Both the position numbers and the translations under genes were made by a program. From assembly GCA_017535725.1 (NCBI GenBank), contig JAFXTO010000037.1:1-43810 (forward strand): 43,810 nt of DNA, given 5' to 3'. The notes beneath the pieces are model-generated. The model searched no databases. It worked only from the letters and a program-made list of their open reading frames with translations, and was not told where the DNA came from. Of this stretch, positions 1 to 7,757 are shown in pieces. The first letter of the stretch is position 1; the number at the start of each line of letters is the position of its first letter. The stretch is from Bacteroidaceae bacterium. GTDB taxonomy: Bacteria; Bacteroidota; Bacteroidia; Bacteroidales; Bacteroidaceae.

Positions 1-470
1 CGCGTTAGAGAGAAAGAAAAGAGCTGCTTGCATGGATTTTTTCAACGCGGTTGTTATTTTTTTTATCTTCAACGCAGAACCGCAGAGCCGCGGATATGTT
101 TCGAGACATTCAGGCTGTATTCAGAGCATGTCCTCTGACACTTCGTGTGAGGGCGCCGAAGCAGTGGGAACGCTACGCGGGTTCCCGCTGCGCGGAGGCC
201 GCAGAGGCCTACGGGGTGGCATACAACGAATACTGCCTTCAATGAAAATCTCTGCGGGCTCGGCCTAAGTCAAAAGTTGCGAAGCGTTTCGGCTGGCTCT
301 TGCGTACTCACCGAAGGTCAGCTGCTATGTCTCTGATTCCTCAAAAAGGTCAGAGCCTTTGCGCTTTTGCGCCTCCGCGTTAGAGAGAAAGAAAAGAGCT
401 GCTTGCATGGATTTTTTCAACGCGGTTGTTGTCATTTTTGTCTTCAACGCGGGGTCGCGGAGGCCTAGCA
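1..470. repeat. Repeat A, tandem copies (about 375-bp unit)
   Basis: Bases 1-55 recur exactly at 376-430, so the window opens inside a tandem array with a 375-bp period. Each unit starts near TTCAACGCGGTTGTT and ends near GCGCCTCCGCGTTAGAGA. The copy at 41-415 holds two hairpins: CCTC..ACAC/GTGT..GAGG at 132-152, and GCAGTGGGAAC/GTTCCCGCTGC at 161-171 and 181-191. The second unit is cut off at about 470. Related copies lie at 1013-1577 and 38328-38695. The short reading frames here are not credible genes. From 471 to 559 I see only AT-rich spacer. Confidence 0.85.
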
Positions 471-559
471 GATATGGGTTATTGAAAGAAAATACGGGAA
501 AAAGACATTTGTTTGAAGATTAATTGGACTTTTTGTAAAGCCATATTTATAAAAAGGAC

Positions 560-567
560 TATCTTTG
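560..567 (+). promoter_or_regulatory. Promoter -7 element for the GxxExxY gene
   Basis: TATCTTTG matches the Bacteroidetes TAnnTTTG -7 element, followed by GCACCC. It lies 28 bases upstream of the ATG at 596, giving a short leader. Confidence 0.6.
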
Positions 568-595
568 CACCCAAGAAAGAACAAACTTAACGATT

Positions 596-991
596 ATGGA
601 ACCGAAGACATTAGAAGAATACAACGAATTGACGCATGCCATTATCGGCGCAGCCTTGGAAGTCCACAGGACTTTGGGGCCGGGCCTGCTGGAGGCTGTT
701 TACGAAGAATGTCTTATCTCTGAGTTGCAGATGCGGGGACTTCAGGTAGATCACCAAGTTCATGTACCAATATTATACAAAGGGCAGGAAGTGGGCAACC
801 CACTTATTATTGACATATTGGTGGAGAACAGTGTTATTGTGGAACTGAAGACTGTTCAAGAGTTGCAGGACATCCATTCGGCACAGTTACTTTCCTATTT
901 ACGTCTGACGGGAAATAAACTCGGCTTGCTCATCAACTTCAATACGGTGCATCTGCGTGATGGGTTGAAGCGCGTAGCCAATGGGCTGTAA
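596..991 (+). CDS. GxxExxY family protein (PD-(D/E)XK-like fold)
   Basis: The 131-residue product matches the GxxExxY family in length and motifs. The namesake motif GLLEAVY is at residues 30-36, and a PD-(D/E)XK-type core is visible as D73 followed by E83-L-K85 on two beta strands. The family is predicted to have a nuclease-like fold, but its substrate and role are not established. The gene has its own promoter and is flanked on both sides by copies of repeat A, a placement I recall as common for this family. It is intact with an ordinary ATG start. Whether it acts on the repeats is inference only. Confidence 0.9.
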   Translation: MEPKTLEEYNELTHAIIGAALEVHRTLGPGLLEAVYEECLISELQMRGLQVDHQVHVPILYKGQEVGNPLIIDILVENSVIVELKTVQELQDIHSAQLLSYLRLTGNKLGLLINFNTVHLRDGLKRVANGL

Positions 992-1012
992 ATGGATTGC
1001 GCTAGCCCTCTG

Positions 1013-1577
1013 CTCTGCATTAGAGAAAAGACCAACTTCCATAGAATAATTTTCAACGCGGTTGTTATCATTTTTATCTTCCACGCGGTTGTTATTTGAT
1101 TTTTTCAACGCCGAGGCGCGGAGGCGCGGATGTTTTTGAGGCATTCCAGACTGCTTTCAGAGCATGTCCTTTGACCTTCGGTGAGGTCGCCGAAGCAGTG
1201 GAAAAGCTACGCGGGTTCCCGCTGCGCGGAGGTCGCGGAGGCCTACGGAATGAGGTTCATCAGTTTGTTATTTAATTAGTTAGTCAGTTTATCTGTAATC
1301 CCTCGCCCCTTTAGGGGTAGTGAGGAATCAGGTGATTGACTGAATGTCAATACCCCCGAACGACCGAGGCAGACCTCTTCTGCTGAGGACGGAATGTTGG
1401 AGAGGGGCTTACTTAGCGCAGCCTCAGCGTGTCAGAGCACAAACCTTGGCGTTTGCGCCGTTTGTGCGCCTTCCGCGTACTCACCGAAGGTCAGCTGCTA
1501 TGCATTTCTGTGTTCTCTCCACTTGCAGAACCTCTGCGCCTTTGCGCCTCCGCGTTAGAGATAAAGAAAATAGTTAG
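1013..1577. repeat. Repeat A, split copy
   Basis: Bases 1013-1250 match the 5' part of repeat A (CGCGGTTGTTAT, CAGAGCATGTCCT, CGCGGGTTCCCGCTGCGCGG). Bases 1427-1577 match its 3' part (TCAGCTGCTATGCATTTCTG, TGCGCCTTTGCGCCTCCGCG). They look like the halves of one copy separated by about 175 bases of unrelated sequence. That insert contains a small hairpin at about 1304-1318 (GCCCC TTTA GGGG). No gene is credible in 992-1554. The 3' end of the repeat runs into the toxin gene at 1555-1800. Confidence 0.8.
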
Positions 1578-1800
1578 CGGTAGCCGTAATAACGCGTGCT
1601 CCACCAGACGCACCACGTCCTTTGGAGGTGATTGCCATACGAATTATACGGATGCCAGGCGACATTTCTACGCCTTGAAAAGGATTGGCCATCAAACTGG
1701 TCTTCAATGCGGCAAAGTCAGTCATGAGGCTGCGGTGACGCTTCGAAAGATGCTTGAACTCAGTTGTAAACTGAGAGGTGAAACTAATTTTGTACTGCAT
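1555..1800 (-). CDS. RelE/ParE-family toxin, C-terminally truncated
   Basis: The 81-residue product begins with a recognisable RelE-superfamily sequence: a helical N-terminus rich in Lys/His, then the conserved stretch IRMAITSKGRGASGGARVIT near residues 51-70. RelE-like mRNA interferases of this subgroup normally run on for about 20-30 residues that supply the last beta strand and catalytic residues. Here the frame changes to an unrelated tail and stops exactly where the 3' end of repeat A begins (about 1577). The start overlaps the antitoxin end by 17 bases, the usual antitoxin-toxin coupling. I infer that arrival of the repeat removed the end of the toxin, so it is probably inactive. Confidence 0.7.
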   Translation of the reverse strand: MQYKISFTSQFTTEFKHLSKRHRSLMTDFAALKTSLMANPFQGVEMSPGIRIIRMAITSKGRGASGGARVITATANYFLYL

Positions 1801-2062
1801 CTAAAAATTCCTCCCAAGAAAGCATTTTCGCTTCGTCGCCATTTAAGTAATCCCGCCAATCCTTCATGGCCTGACATATTTCAGCTGTCACATCACGCGC
1901 GGATTCATCCGTCTGTTCCTCTTCAGAATCTTCTGTTGTGGGCTCGAAGGTCACACGGTAACGTCCTCCACGGGAACGGAGGACGACATGCTCACCACTG
2001 CGAACCATGCGCAGGTAATGGGACTGTCTGGCGCGGAACTCTTTGGAACTAACTACAGTCAT
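1784..2062 (-). CDS. Phd/YefM-like antitoxin
   Basis: A 92-residue protein starting MTVVSSKEFRARQ, the N-terminal pattern of Phd/YefM-type antitoxins (a strand and helix that bind DNA), followed by an acidic, disordered-looking centre (EDSEEEQTDES) and a C-terminal helix likely to clasp the toxin. The frame is open upstream, but ATG 2062 is chosen because a TATCTTTG promoter element lies just before it and the homology begins there. It overlaps the RelE-like toxin by 17 bases and is transcribed first. Such antitoxins normally autorepress their operon. The antitoxin is complete although its toxin looks broken. Confidence 0.75.
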   Translation of the reverse strand: MTVVSSKEFRARQSHYLRMVRSGEHVVLRSRGGRYRVTFEPTTEDSEEEQTDESARDVTAEICQAMKDWRDYLNGDEAKMLSWEEFLDAVQN

Positions 2063-2089
2063 AACATCTTCTTTTACGGTTTTGCGCCG

Positions 2090-2097
2090 CAAAGATA
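2090..2097 (-). promoter_or_regulatory. Promoter -7 element for the toxin-antitoxin pair
   Basis: On the minus strand this reads TATCTTTG, followed by CGGCGC, 28 bases before the antitoxin ATG. A second similar hexamer group (TACCTTTG) lies about 25 bases further upstream. Confidence 0.55.
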
Positions 2098-2366
2098 AGC
2101 ATAATGACCTTGCGTGCAAAGGTATTCTTGTTAAAAAGATGTTATGGGAGGGGCGTCTTATGATTGATTCGACTTTCGGAAGTTGATATAATGAAGACAA
2201 AAACAGTAAAAACCCTTTCTGATGTCTGAATCTCACATCTTCGATGCGATCTTTGGTGTAATTTGAAGAACACCGCCCTTCGGGCTGAAAAACCAATCCC
2301 TCACAATGCACAGCCCTTTTTTCAGTGGAGCGTAGCGTAACGGTGTTTTTTCCACCATGATGGCTT
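2098..2366. other. Spacer without a credible gene
   Basis: Together with repeat B and the spacer after it, this makes a 618-base stretch without a convincing gene between the antitoxin and rseP. It holds a short hairpin GCCC-TTC-GGGC at about 2276-2286 and a separated inverted pair, ACACCG near 2271 and CGGTGT near 2340, followed by a T run. The minus-strand frame at 2233-2502 resembles no protein I know and contains repeat B. Confidence 0.5.
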
Positions 2367-2476
2367 GTTCTTGAAGGGTCAAGCGTCGCAGAGCGCCGAG
2401 CGTTGGAACAAAACCGTGCTTGGCTTCTGGATTACGCAAGAGCTTGCTCTTAGGCGTAAGGCCAGAAGCCAAGTAC
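2367..2476. repeat. Repeat B copy 1 with adjoining long hairpin
   Basis: Bases 2367-2402 match 37872-37907 at 35 of 36 positions (it begins GTTCTTGAAGGGTCAAGCG). The first bases form a small hairpin, CTTGA-AGGG-TCAAG. Just downstream is a long imperfect hairpin at 2419-2473: outer arms CTTGGCTTCTGG/CCAGAAGCCAAG pair perfectly over 12 bases, and inner arms TTACGC-AAGAGC / GCTCTT-GCGTAA add 12 more with a 2-base bulge. No T run follows, so it does not look like a terminator. Confidence 0.7.
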
Positions 2477-2549
2477 GAAGGGCCGAAGGCCACAGCCATC
2501 ATGAGTGGGGTTTTTAAGGTTTTTGTCCGCTCACCTCTGCTGCTTCACG

Positions 2550-2622
2550 CTTAAAGAACTCTAAACACTACACTCTAAACAATTCAACTGCTCTAAACTC
2601 TACACTCTAAACTCTACACTAA
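2550..2622. repeat. CTCTAAAC-type minisatellite spacer
   Basis: Degenerate repetition of units such as ACTCTAAAC and TCTACACT fills the spacer just downstream of rseP. It is one of several low-complexity spacers in the window and has no coding potential. Confidence 0.65.
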
Positions 2623-2680
2623 TATGGATCAATTTGTGATAAATTTGTGTAAGAGATGCAAAGAGCAAATTGGCGGGGGG

Positions 2681-4090
2681 TCAGAAGATGAACTTCATGG
2701 CGTCGTTGAAGAGGGCGAGGGCCATAAGGGCGAAGAGGAGGATCATGCCGGCGTACTGGGCGTACTCCATGAATTTGTCGGAGGGTGGACGACGGGTGAC
2801 GGCCTCTACGAGGAGGAAGAGGATGTGGCCTCCATCGAGCCCTGGGATGGGCAGGATGTTCATCACGGCCAGGATGATGCTGATGAAGGCGGTGATGTTC
2901 CAGAAGGCCTCCCAGTTCCATGCGGAGGGGAAGAGGTTGCCGATGGTTCCGAAGCTGCCCACGCTCTGTGCTCCTTTCTTCGAGAAGAGGTAGCGGAGGT
3001 CGCTGACGTAGCCCTTCAGGGTCTCCCAGCCGTAGGCGATACCTGCGGGAATGCTCTCGAAGAAGCCGTAGTCGCGATGGATGTAGGAGTCGCGGTAGTA
3101 GTACTGATAGGCGAGCTTGAAGAAGCCGAGTTTGTAGTCCTCGCTGAGCTGGATGGCGACGGTGTCTGTCCGGCTGCCGTCAGCGTTGGTGAATATCATG
3201 GGCAGGATGCGCAGGCGTACGCTGTCCTCGTGGCTGCAGTCGGAGGCGAGGACGTCGTTCTTGCGGCCCATGAGCTGGTCGAAGTCGCCCCACCAGGTGA
3301 TGGGTGTGTCTTCGACGGCGAGGATGCGGCTTCCTTTCTCGATACCTGCCAGTGCCGCAGGGGTGCCAGGGAGCACGCTGTCCACGACGGCGGGCACGTT
3401 GACGGAGAGGAAACGTGGGTCGGTCTCAATCATATCCAGCAGGTTCAGCCCTTCTTCGGGCATCTGCAGGGTGACCTCGGTACCATCGCGCAGGACGGTG
3501 ACGGTCTTGGCCTTGGAGAGGATGCGGTAGACGGTGCCGTCCCATGCCTCGATGGGCTGTCCGTCGGCAGCGACAGGGATGTCGCCATCGACGAAGCCGA
3601 CCTCTTCCGCCATCGTGTTGTAGGCGAAGCCGTCAGTCATCGAACGTATGGGGAGGCTGTCACTGCCCCAGGTGAAGAGAATCATGGCGTAGATGAACAG
3701 CGCCAGGAGGAAGTTGACGAGGACGCCGCCGACCATGATGAAGAAGCGCTGCCATACGGGTTTGGCGCGGAACTCATCGGGTTGTACGGGCTTCTTCATC
3801 TGTTCGGTGTCCAGACTCTCGTCAATCATGCCGGAAATCTTGACATAGCCGCCGAGTGGAATCCATCCGATGCCGTACTCGGTCTCGTTGGCTGCCACCT
3901 TCGGGAAGAGGCGTGCGAACCACTTGTCCTTGGTGGAGAAGAGATGGAATTTCCAGTCGAAGAACATGAAGAACTTCTCGACGCGGACGCCGAAGAGCTT
4001 GGAGAAGAAGAAATGTCCGCCCTCGTGGAGTACGATGAGGAGGGCGAAGCAGAGGAGGAGTTGGAGGGTTTTGATTAGAAAGACGCTCAT
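2681..4090 (-). CDS. rseP: RIP metalloprotease RseP (site-2 protease family, M50)
   Basis: This 469-residue integral membrane zinc protease would cleave transmembrane segments of anti-sigma factors or signal-peptide remnants within the inner membrane. The first transmembrane helix carries the zinc-binding HEGGH motif at residues 22-26. A second hydrophobic segment follows at about 113-135, then a periplasmic region with PDZ-like sequence (GTPAALAGIEKGSRI). The C-terminal membrane core has the conserved NILPIPGLDGGH motif, whose Asp is the third zinc ligand. Length and domain order fit the family. It is the last gene of the tsaB-DUF4290-murA-rimM-dxr-rseP operon; dxr-rseP adjacency is common in bacteria. 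The long plus-strand frame opposite it is a shadow. Confidence 0.95.
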   Translation of the reverse strand: MSVFLIKTLQLLLCFALLIVLHEGGHFFFSKLFGVRVEKFFMFFDWKFHLFSTKDKWFARLFPKVAANETEYGIGWIPLGGYVKISGMIDESLDTEQMKKPVQPDEFRAKPVWQRFFIMVGGVLVNFLLALFIYAMILFTWGSDSLPIRSMTDGFAYNTMAEEVGFVDGDIPVAADGQPIEAWDGTVYRILSKAKTVTVLRDGTEVTLQMPEEGLNLLDMIETDPRFLSVNVPAVVDSVLPGTPAALAGIEKGSRILAVEDTPITWWGDFDQLMGRKNDVLASDCSHEDSVRLRILPMIFTNADGSRTDTVAIQLSEDYKLGFFKLAYQYYYRDSYIHRDYGFFESIPAGIAYGWETLKGYVSDLRYLFSKKGAQSVGSFGTIGNLFPSAWNWEAFWNITAFISIILAVMNILPIPGLDGGHILFLLVEAVTRRPPSDKFMEYAQYAGMILLFALMALALFNDAMKFIF

Positions 4091-4163
4091 AATGGGAGAC
4101 CCAAAGGGCTATAGGGTCATTTATTAAAGATGATGTTATTGGTGATTATTCTTGGGGGGGAAT

Positions 4164-4193
4164 GCTCTCTCCTTAGAGGGAGGGCAGGGGGAG
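4164..4193. repeat. Short palindromic-type repeat at the end of dxr
   Basis: CTCTCCTTAGAGGGAGGGC and the following GGGGGAG match the repeat inside the GH92 linker (11676-11706) and resemble the arms in the AraC regulator. Here it supplies the last codons and the stop of dxr, so the C-terminal PLPSL appears to be repeat-derived. Confidence 0.6.
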
Positions 4194-5351
4194 GATCTGC
4201 TCTGCCGCAATGCGCCTTGCCTCGGCATCACTCTGGAGGTAGTCCTCGTAGGTGGGTGTTTGTATGAAGGTGGCGCGGTCGAGTGTGCGTTCGATGATGT
4301 CTGCCATCTGCAGGAAGCGGCAGCGTCCTTCGAGGAAGGCGCGGTTGACGATTTCGTTGGCCGCATTGACGATGCAGGGGGCGTTGCCGCCGCGTTGCAG
4401 GGCTTCGTAGGCGAGAGCCAGGCAGTGGAAACGGTCGGTGTCGGGCCGCTCGAAGGTCAGGGAATGCATGGTGAACCAGTCGAGGCGGTCGAAGCTACTC
4501 TGCAGGCGTTCGGGGAAGGAGAAGGCGAGCTGGATAGGCACGCGCATATCGGGCACGCCTAACTGTGCCTTCACGGCACCGTCGGCAAACTGTACGGCAG
4601 AATGGACGACGCTCTGCGGATGGACGACGACCTGGATGCGGTCGGGCTCGACGCCGAAGAGCCACTTGGCCTCGATGACCTCGAAGCCCTTGTTCATCAT
4701 CGAAGCGCTGTCGATGGTTATCTTGGCTCCCATATCCCAGTTGGGATGCTTCAGCGCCATGGCGGGCGTGACGTCTTCGAGTTGCTGGCGGGAGAAGGTG
4801 CGGAAGGGGCCTCCCGAGGCGGTGAGGATGATTTTCTCAATGGGGGAGACCTCGCCGATGAGGCTCTGGAAGATGGCGGAATGCTCGCTGTCCACGGGCA
4901 GGATGGGCACTTCGTATTCGCGGCAGAGGCGGTTGATGAGTTCGCCAGCCACTACCATTGTCTCCTTGTTGGCGAGGGCGATGGGCTTGCGCGCACGGAT
5001 GGCTGCTATCGTGGGTGCCAGTCCTGCGAAGCCAACCATGGCGGTCAGCACCATATCCACCTCTGAGGACTGCACGACCTGGCAGAGGGCGTCGGAGCCT
5101 GTGTAGACCTGGATGGGGAGGTCGGCGAGTGCTGCGGCGAGGGCGTCGTAGTGTTGTTCGTCGGCGATGACGACGGTGGCGGGCAGGAAGCGGCGTGCCT
5201 GTTCGGCGAGCAGCTGCCAACGGGTGTTGGCGGTCAGGACGCGGGCCTCGAAGCGGTCGGGGTGCTCGGCGATGACCTCCAGGGCCTGGGTGCCGATGCT
5301 GCCGGTGGAGCCGAGGATGGCTATTTGTTTCTTTCGTTGTTCTTGGTTCAT
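4173..5351 (-). CDS. dxr: 1-deoxy-D-xylulose-5-phosphate reductoisomerase
   Basis: Dxr converts 1-deoxy-D-xylulose 5-phosphate to 2-C-methyl-D-erythritol 4-phosphate with NADPH, the first committed step of the MEP isoprenoid pathway. The protein shows the NADPH-binding ILGSTGSIGTQAL motif near residue 11, the metal-binding PVDSEHSAIFQ segment, the ASGGPF loop, and the MGAKITIDSASMMNKG signature. The frame is open further upstream, but ATG 5351 (MNQEQRKKQIAIL) is chosen because the upstream part is a Pro-rich run with no homology. That gives 392 residues, the usual length. The last few residues come from a repeat element. It lies between rimM and rseP in the minus-strand operon. Confidence 0.97.
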   Translation of the reverse strand: MNQEQRKKQIAILGSTGSIGTQALEVIAEHPDRFEARVLTANTRWQLLAEQARRFLPATVVIADEQHYDALAAALADLPIQVYTGSDALCQVVQSSEVDMVLTAMVGFAGLAPTIAAIRARKPIALANKETMVVAGELINRLCREYEVPILPVDSEHSAIFQSLIGEVSPIEKIILTASGGPFRTFSRQQLEDVTPAMALKHPNWDMGAKITIDSASMMNKGFEVIEAKWLFGVEPDRIQVVVHPQSVVHSAVQFADGAVKAQLGVPDMRVPIQLAFSFPERLQSSFDRLDWFTMHSLTFERPDTDRFHCLALAYEALQRGGNAPCIVNAANEIVNRAFLEGRCRFLQMADIIERTLDRATFIQTPTYEDYLQSDAEARRIAAEQILPLPSL

Positions 5352-5471
5352 ATCGGGTGGGGTGAGTGGCGGGGGTGGTGGGAGGTGGGGTGGTTGCCGT
5401 GACACGGCAACATACTCAACGATTCGGGGTGAGGTCGGAGTCAACTGTTTAGGGGAAGGGGGCTTGGGGAG

Positions 5472-6011
5472 TCAACTGTTTAGGGTGAGGAGGTCGGGGG
5501 GAACGTTGACGAGGAGACGGCGGTCGCGGTGGTCTGCCTCGAGGATGAAGTCCTCGTGGGCCGGGATGAGGAGCTCGCGGCCATCGGGAGCGGTGACGAC
5601 GAGGAGTACGTTGGCGGTCTGGTCGAGGACTTCGGTGACGGTGCCTAAGAGTGTCGTTCCCGCCTCTGGTGCTTGCCATACCTCGAACCCCGTGAAGTGC
5701 TTCCAGGTGAGGTCCTCTTCATTGAGGTCGTCGGGCGTGAGTTCCTTGGGGAAATAGATATCGGAACCAACGAGCTGCTGGGCTGCATCGGCGGTATCGA
5801 TGTCACAGAACTTCAGGAGAGCTACCGAGTCCGAACGGAAGCGCCACTCTTCGAGGAAGAAGGGCACAAGCAGCCCATCAATCTGCAAAAAGAGATAGTC
5901 TGCCTCCACACGGTCCCAGACGTCGTCCGTGAACTGGAAGGCAACTTCGCCGCGCACGCCGTGCGTGCGCGTGAGCGTTCCTATTTTATATGTGGAGGTG
6001 GGGGAGAACAT
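5472..6011 (-). CDS. rimM: Ribosome maturation factor RimM
   Basis: The 179-residue protein has the two RimM modules. The N-terminal half begins YKIGTLTRTHGVRGEV, the typical start of the reductase-like beta-barrel domain. The C-terminal half is PRC-barrel-like (LLGTVTEVLDQTANVLLVV, then LLIPAHEDFI). RimM binds 30S subunits through S19 and helps 16S rRNA 3' major-domain folding. The start at ATG 6011 fits the family. It sits between murA and dxr; the 47-base spacer from murA is a GAGTTATGTGAGTT-like minisatellite. Confidence 0.95.
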   Translation of the reverse strand: MFSPTSTYKIGTLTRTHGVRGEVAFQFTDDVWDRVEADYLFLQIDGLLVPFFLEEWRFRSDSVALLKFCDIDTADAAQQLVGSDIYFPKELTPDDLNEEDLTWKHFTGFEVWQAPEAGTTLLGTVTEVLDQTANVLLVVTAPDGRELLIPAHEDFILEADHRDRRLLVNVPPDLLTLNS

Positions 6012-6012
6012 A

Positions 6013-6066
6013 GGGGAGGTGAGTTTGTGAGTTATGTGAGTTGATGAGTTATATGAGTTTATGAGT
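6013..6066. repeat. GAGTTATGTGAGTT-type minisatellite spacer
   Basis: Imperfect repetition of GAGTT(A/G)(A/T)TGA units fills the murA-rimM spacer and reaches the rimM-side end of the murA stop region. The same unit type appears in the DUF4290-tsaB spacer of this operon. Confidence 0.65.
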
Positions 6067-7369
6067 TGATGCGGGTGATGTGGGCACCGAGGGCGTTGAG
6101 GCGGTGCTCGATGTTCTCGTAGCCGCGGTCGATTTGTCCGATGTTGCTGATGGTGCTGGTGCCTTCGGCGCTCATGGCGGCGATGAGCAATGCGATACCT
6201 GCGCGGATATCGGGCGAGGTCATGCGGGATGCACGCAGGCGGAGCTTGTGGTCGTGGCCTACGACAACGGCGCGATGGGGGTCGCAGAGGATAATCTGTG
6301 CGCCCATGTCGATGAGTTTATCGACGAAGAAGAGGCGGCTCTCGAACATCTTCTGGTGGATGAGGACGGTGCCATTGGCCTGCGTGGCGACTACGAGGAG
6401 CACGCTGAGCAGGTCGGGTGTCAGACCTGGCCACGGCGCATCGGCAAAAGTCATGAAGGAGCCGTCCCTGAAGGATTCTATCTCATAGTGCTCATGGCGA
6501 GGGACATAGAGGTCGTCGCCCGTCCGTGCCATCTGAATGCCCATGCGCTCGAAGGTGTAGGGGATGATGCCGAGATCATCGAAATTGACGTCCTTGATAA
6601 GGATGCCGTCGCCACACATGGCAGCCATTCCGATGAACGAGCCGACCTCAATCATATCGGGCAGCACGCGGTGCTGGGTGCCTCCGAGGTGGTCAACGCC
6701 ATAAATGGTCAGCAGGTTCGAGGCGATGCCCTCGATGCGGGCTCCCATGCGGTTGAGCATCCGGCAGAGCTGTTGGATGTAGGGTTCGCAGGCGGCGTTG
6801 TAGATGGTGGTCGTCCCCTCGGCGAGGGTGGCCGCCATGATGATGTTTGCCGTGCCGGTGACGGATGCCTCGTCAAGTAACATCCAGGCTCCATGCAGTT
6901 GTTGTGCCTCGATGCGGAAGAGGCAGCGGTCGGCATCGTAGGTCACTTGAGCACCCAGTTTCTCCATTCCGAGGAAGTGGGTGTCCACGCGGCGTCGGCC
7001 AATCTTGTCGCCGCCGGGTTTTGAGACTAATGCCTTGCCATAGCGAGCCAGCAGCGGGCCAACGAACATGATGCTGCCACGAAGTTTTGCGGAGCAGGAG
7101 AGGAAGTCGTCGCCCTCGAGGAAAGTGAGGTCGAGGGCGTCGGCCTGGAAGGTGAAGTCGCCCTTGGCGTGCCGCGTGACCTTCACGCCAATCTGACGGA
7201 GCAACTGGATTTGGTTGTTCACGTCGGCGATATCGGGGATGTTGGTGATGCGCACGGGCTGGTCGGTGAGCAGCACGGCGCAGAGCACCTGCAGGGCTTC
7301 GTTCTTGGCGCCCTGCGGAGTTATTTCGCCACTGAGGCGGTAGCCGCCTTCGATTCGGAATGAACTCAT
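6059..7369 (-). CDS. murA: UDP-N-acetylglucosamine 1-carboxyvinyltransferase MurA (Asp active-site variant)
   Basis: MurA transfers enolpyruvate from PEP to UDP-GlcNAc, the first committed step of peptidoglycan synthesis in the cytoplasm. The 436 residues show the N-terminal GAKNEAL motif with Lys22-Asn23, and the inside-out alpha/beta-barrel repeats of EPSP-synthase-like enzymes. The active-site loop reads SKPGGDKIGRRRVDTH: the position usually held by the catalytic Cys (Cys115 in E. coli, target of fosfomycin) is Asp121. Natural Asp variants are active and fosfomycin-insensitive in other phyla. The gene is in the minus-strand operon after a G-rich repeat spacer. Confidence 0.96.
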   Translation of the reverse strand: MSSFRIEGGYRLSGEITPQGAKNEALQVLCAVLLTDQPVRITNIPDIADVNNQIQLLRQIGVKVTRHAKGDFTFQADALDLTFLEGDDFLSCSAKLRGSIMFVGPLLARYGKALVSKPGGDKIGRRRVDTHFLGMEKLGAQVTYDADRCLFRIEAQQLHGAWMLLDEASVTGTANIIMAATLAEGTTTIYNAACEPYIQQLCRMLNRMGARIEGIASNLLTIYGVDHLGGTQHRVLPDMIEVGSFIGMAAMCGDGILIKDVNFDDLGIIPYTFERMGIQMARTGDDLYVPRHEHYEIESFRDGSFMTFADAPWPGLTPDLLSVLLVVATQANGTVLIHQKMFESRLFFVDKLIDMGAQIILCDPHRAVVVGHDHKLRLRASRMTSPDIRAGIALLIAAMSAEGTSTISNIGQIDRGYENIEHRLNALGAHITRINS

Positions 7370-7417
7370 GGGGGATGAGGGGGAATGGTGGTGGTGAGGT
7401 TGACGTTTTTAGATATC

Positions 7418-7438
7418 CCCTCGGGGAAAACCCGAGGG
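7418..7438. other. Perfect hairpin in the murA leader
   Basis: CCCTCGGG (7418-7425), a 5-base loop and CCCGAGGG (7431-7438) form a perfect 8-bp stem about 50 bases before the murA start on the minus strand. No T run follows, so it could be a leader structure rather than a terminator. Confidence 0.5.
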
Positions 7439-7755
7439 CACCAACGCAGGGAGGGAAACTCGGGAGAGGGGTGGGAGCTCGGCGGGAAGGGAGTCCGGAG
7501 GGAGGGCACCAACGCTGGGAGGGGAACTCGGGAGAGGGGTGGAAACCCGCGGGGAAGGGAGTCCGGGGGGAGGGCACCAACGCAGGGAGGGGAACTCGGG
7601 AGAGGGCGGGAGCTCGGCGGGGAAGGGAGTCCGGGGGGAGAGAGGGGATTCGGCGGGGAAGGGATCCGGGAGGGGAGGGAATCCGGGAGGGGAGGGGCGA
7701 GCAACGGAGGTGGTGGGAGGGGGGAAGGAGGGGAGGAGGGAAGGGAAAGGGACGG
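7433..7755. repeat. G-rich polypurine tract with three 69-bp direct repeats
   Basis: The 388-base DUF4290-murA gap is nearly pure purine on the plus strand. Three imperfect copies of a roughly 69-base unit lie at 7433-7500, 7501-7570 and 7571-7637; each starts GAGGGCACCAACGC and carries AACTCGGGAGAGG and GGGAAGGGAGTCCGG. The remainder (7638-7755) decays into GGGAGGGG runs that satisfy the G3+N1-7 quadruplex pattern. Open frames in all phases here reflect composition, not genes. The mRNA across it would be C-rich. Confidence 0.85.
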
Positions 7756-7757
7756 GG

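Noticed and set aside
2416-2476. Integron attC-like hairpin
   Set aside because: The imperfect hairpin lacks the conserved attC end motifs, and no integrase or gene cassette is present.
2624-4078. Long plus-strand open frame (484 codons) opposite rseP
   Set aside because: It is a composition shadow of rseP, very acidic and Val/Gly rich, with no promoter, signal or homology; rseP explains the sequence.
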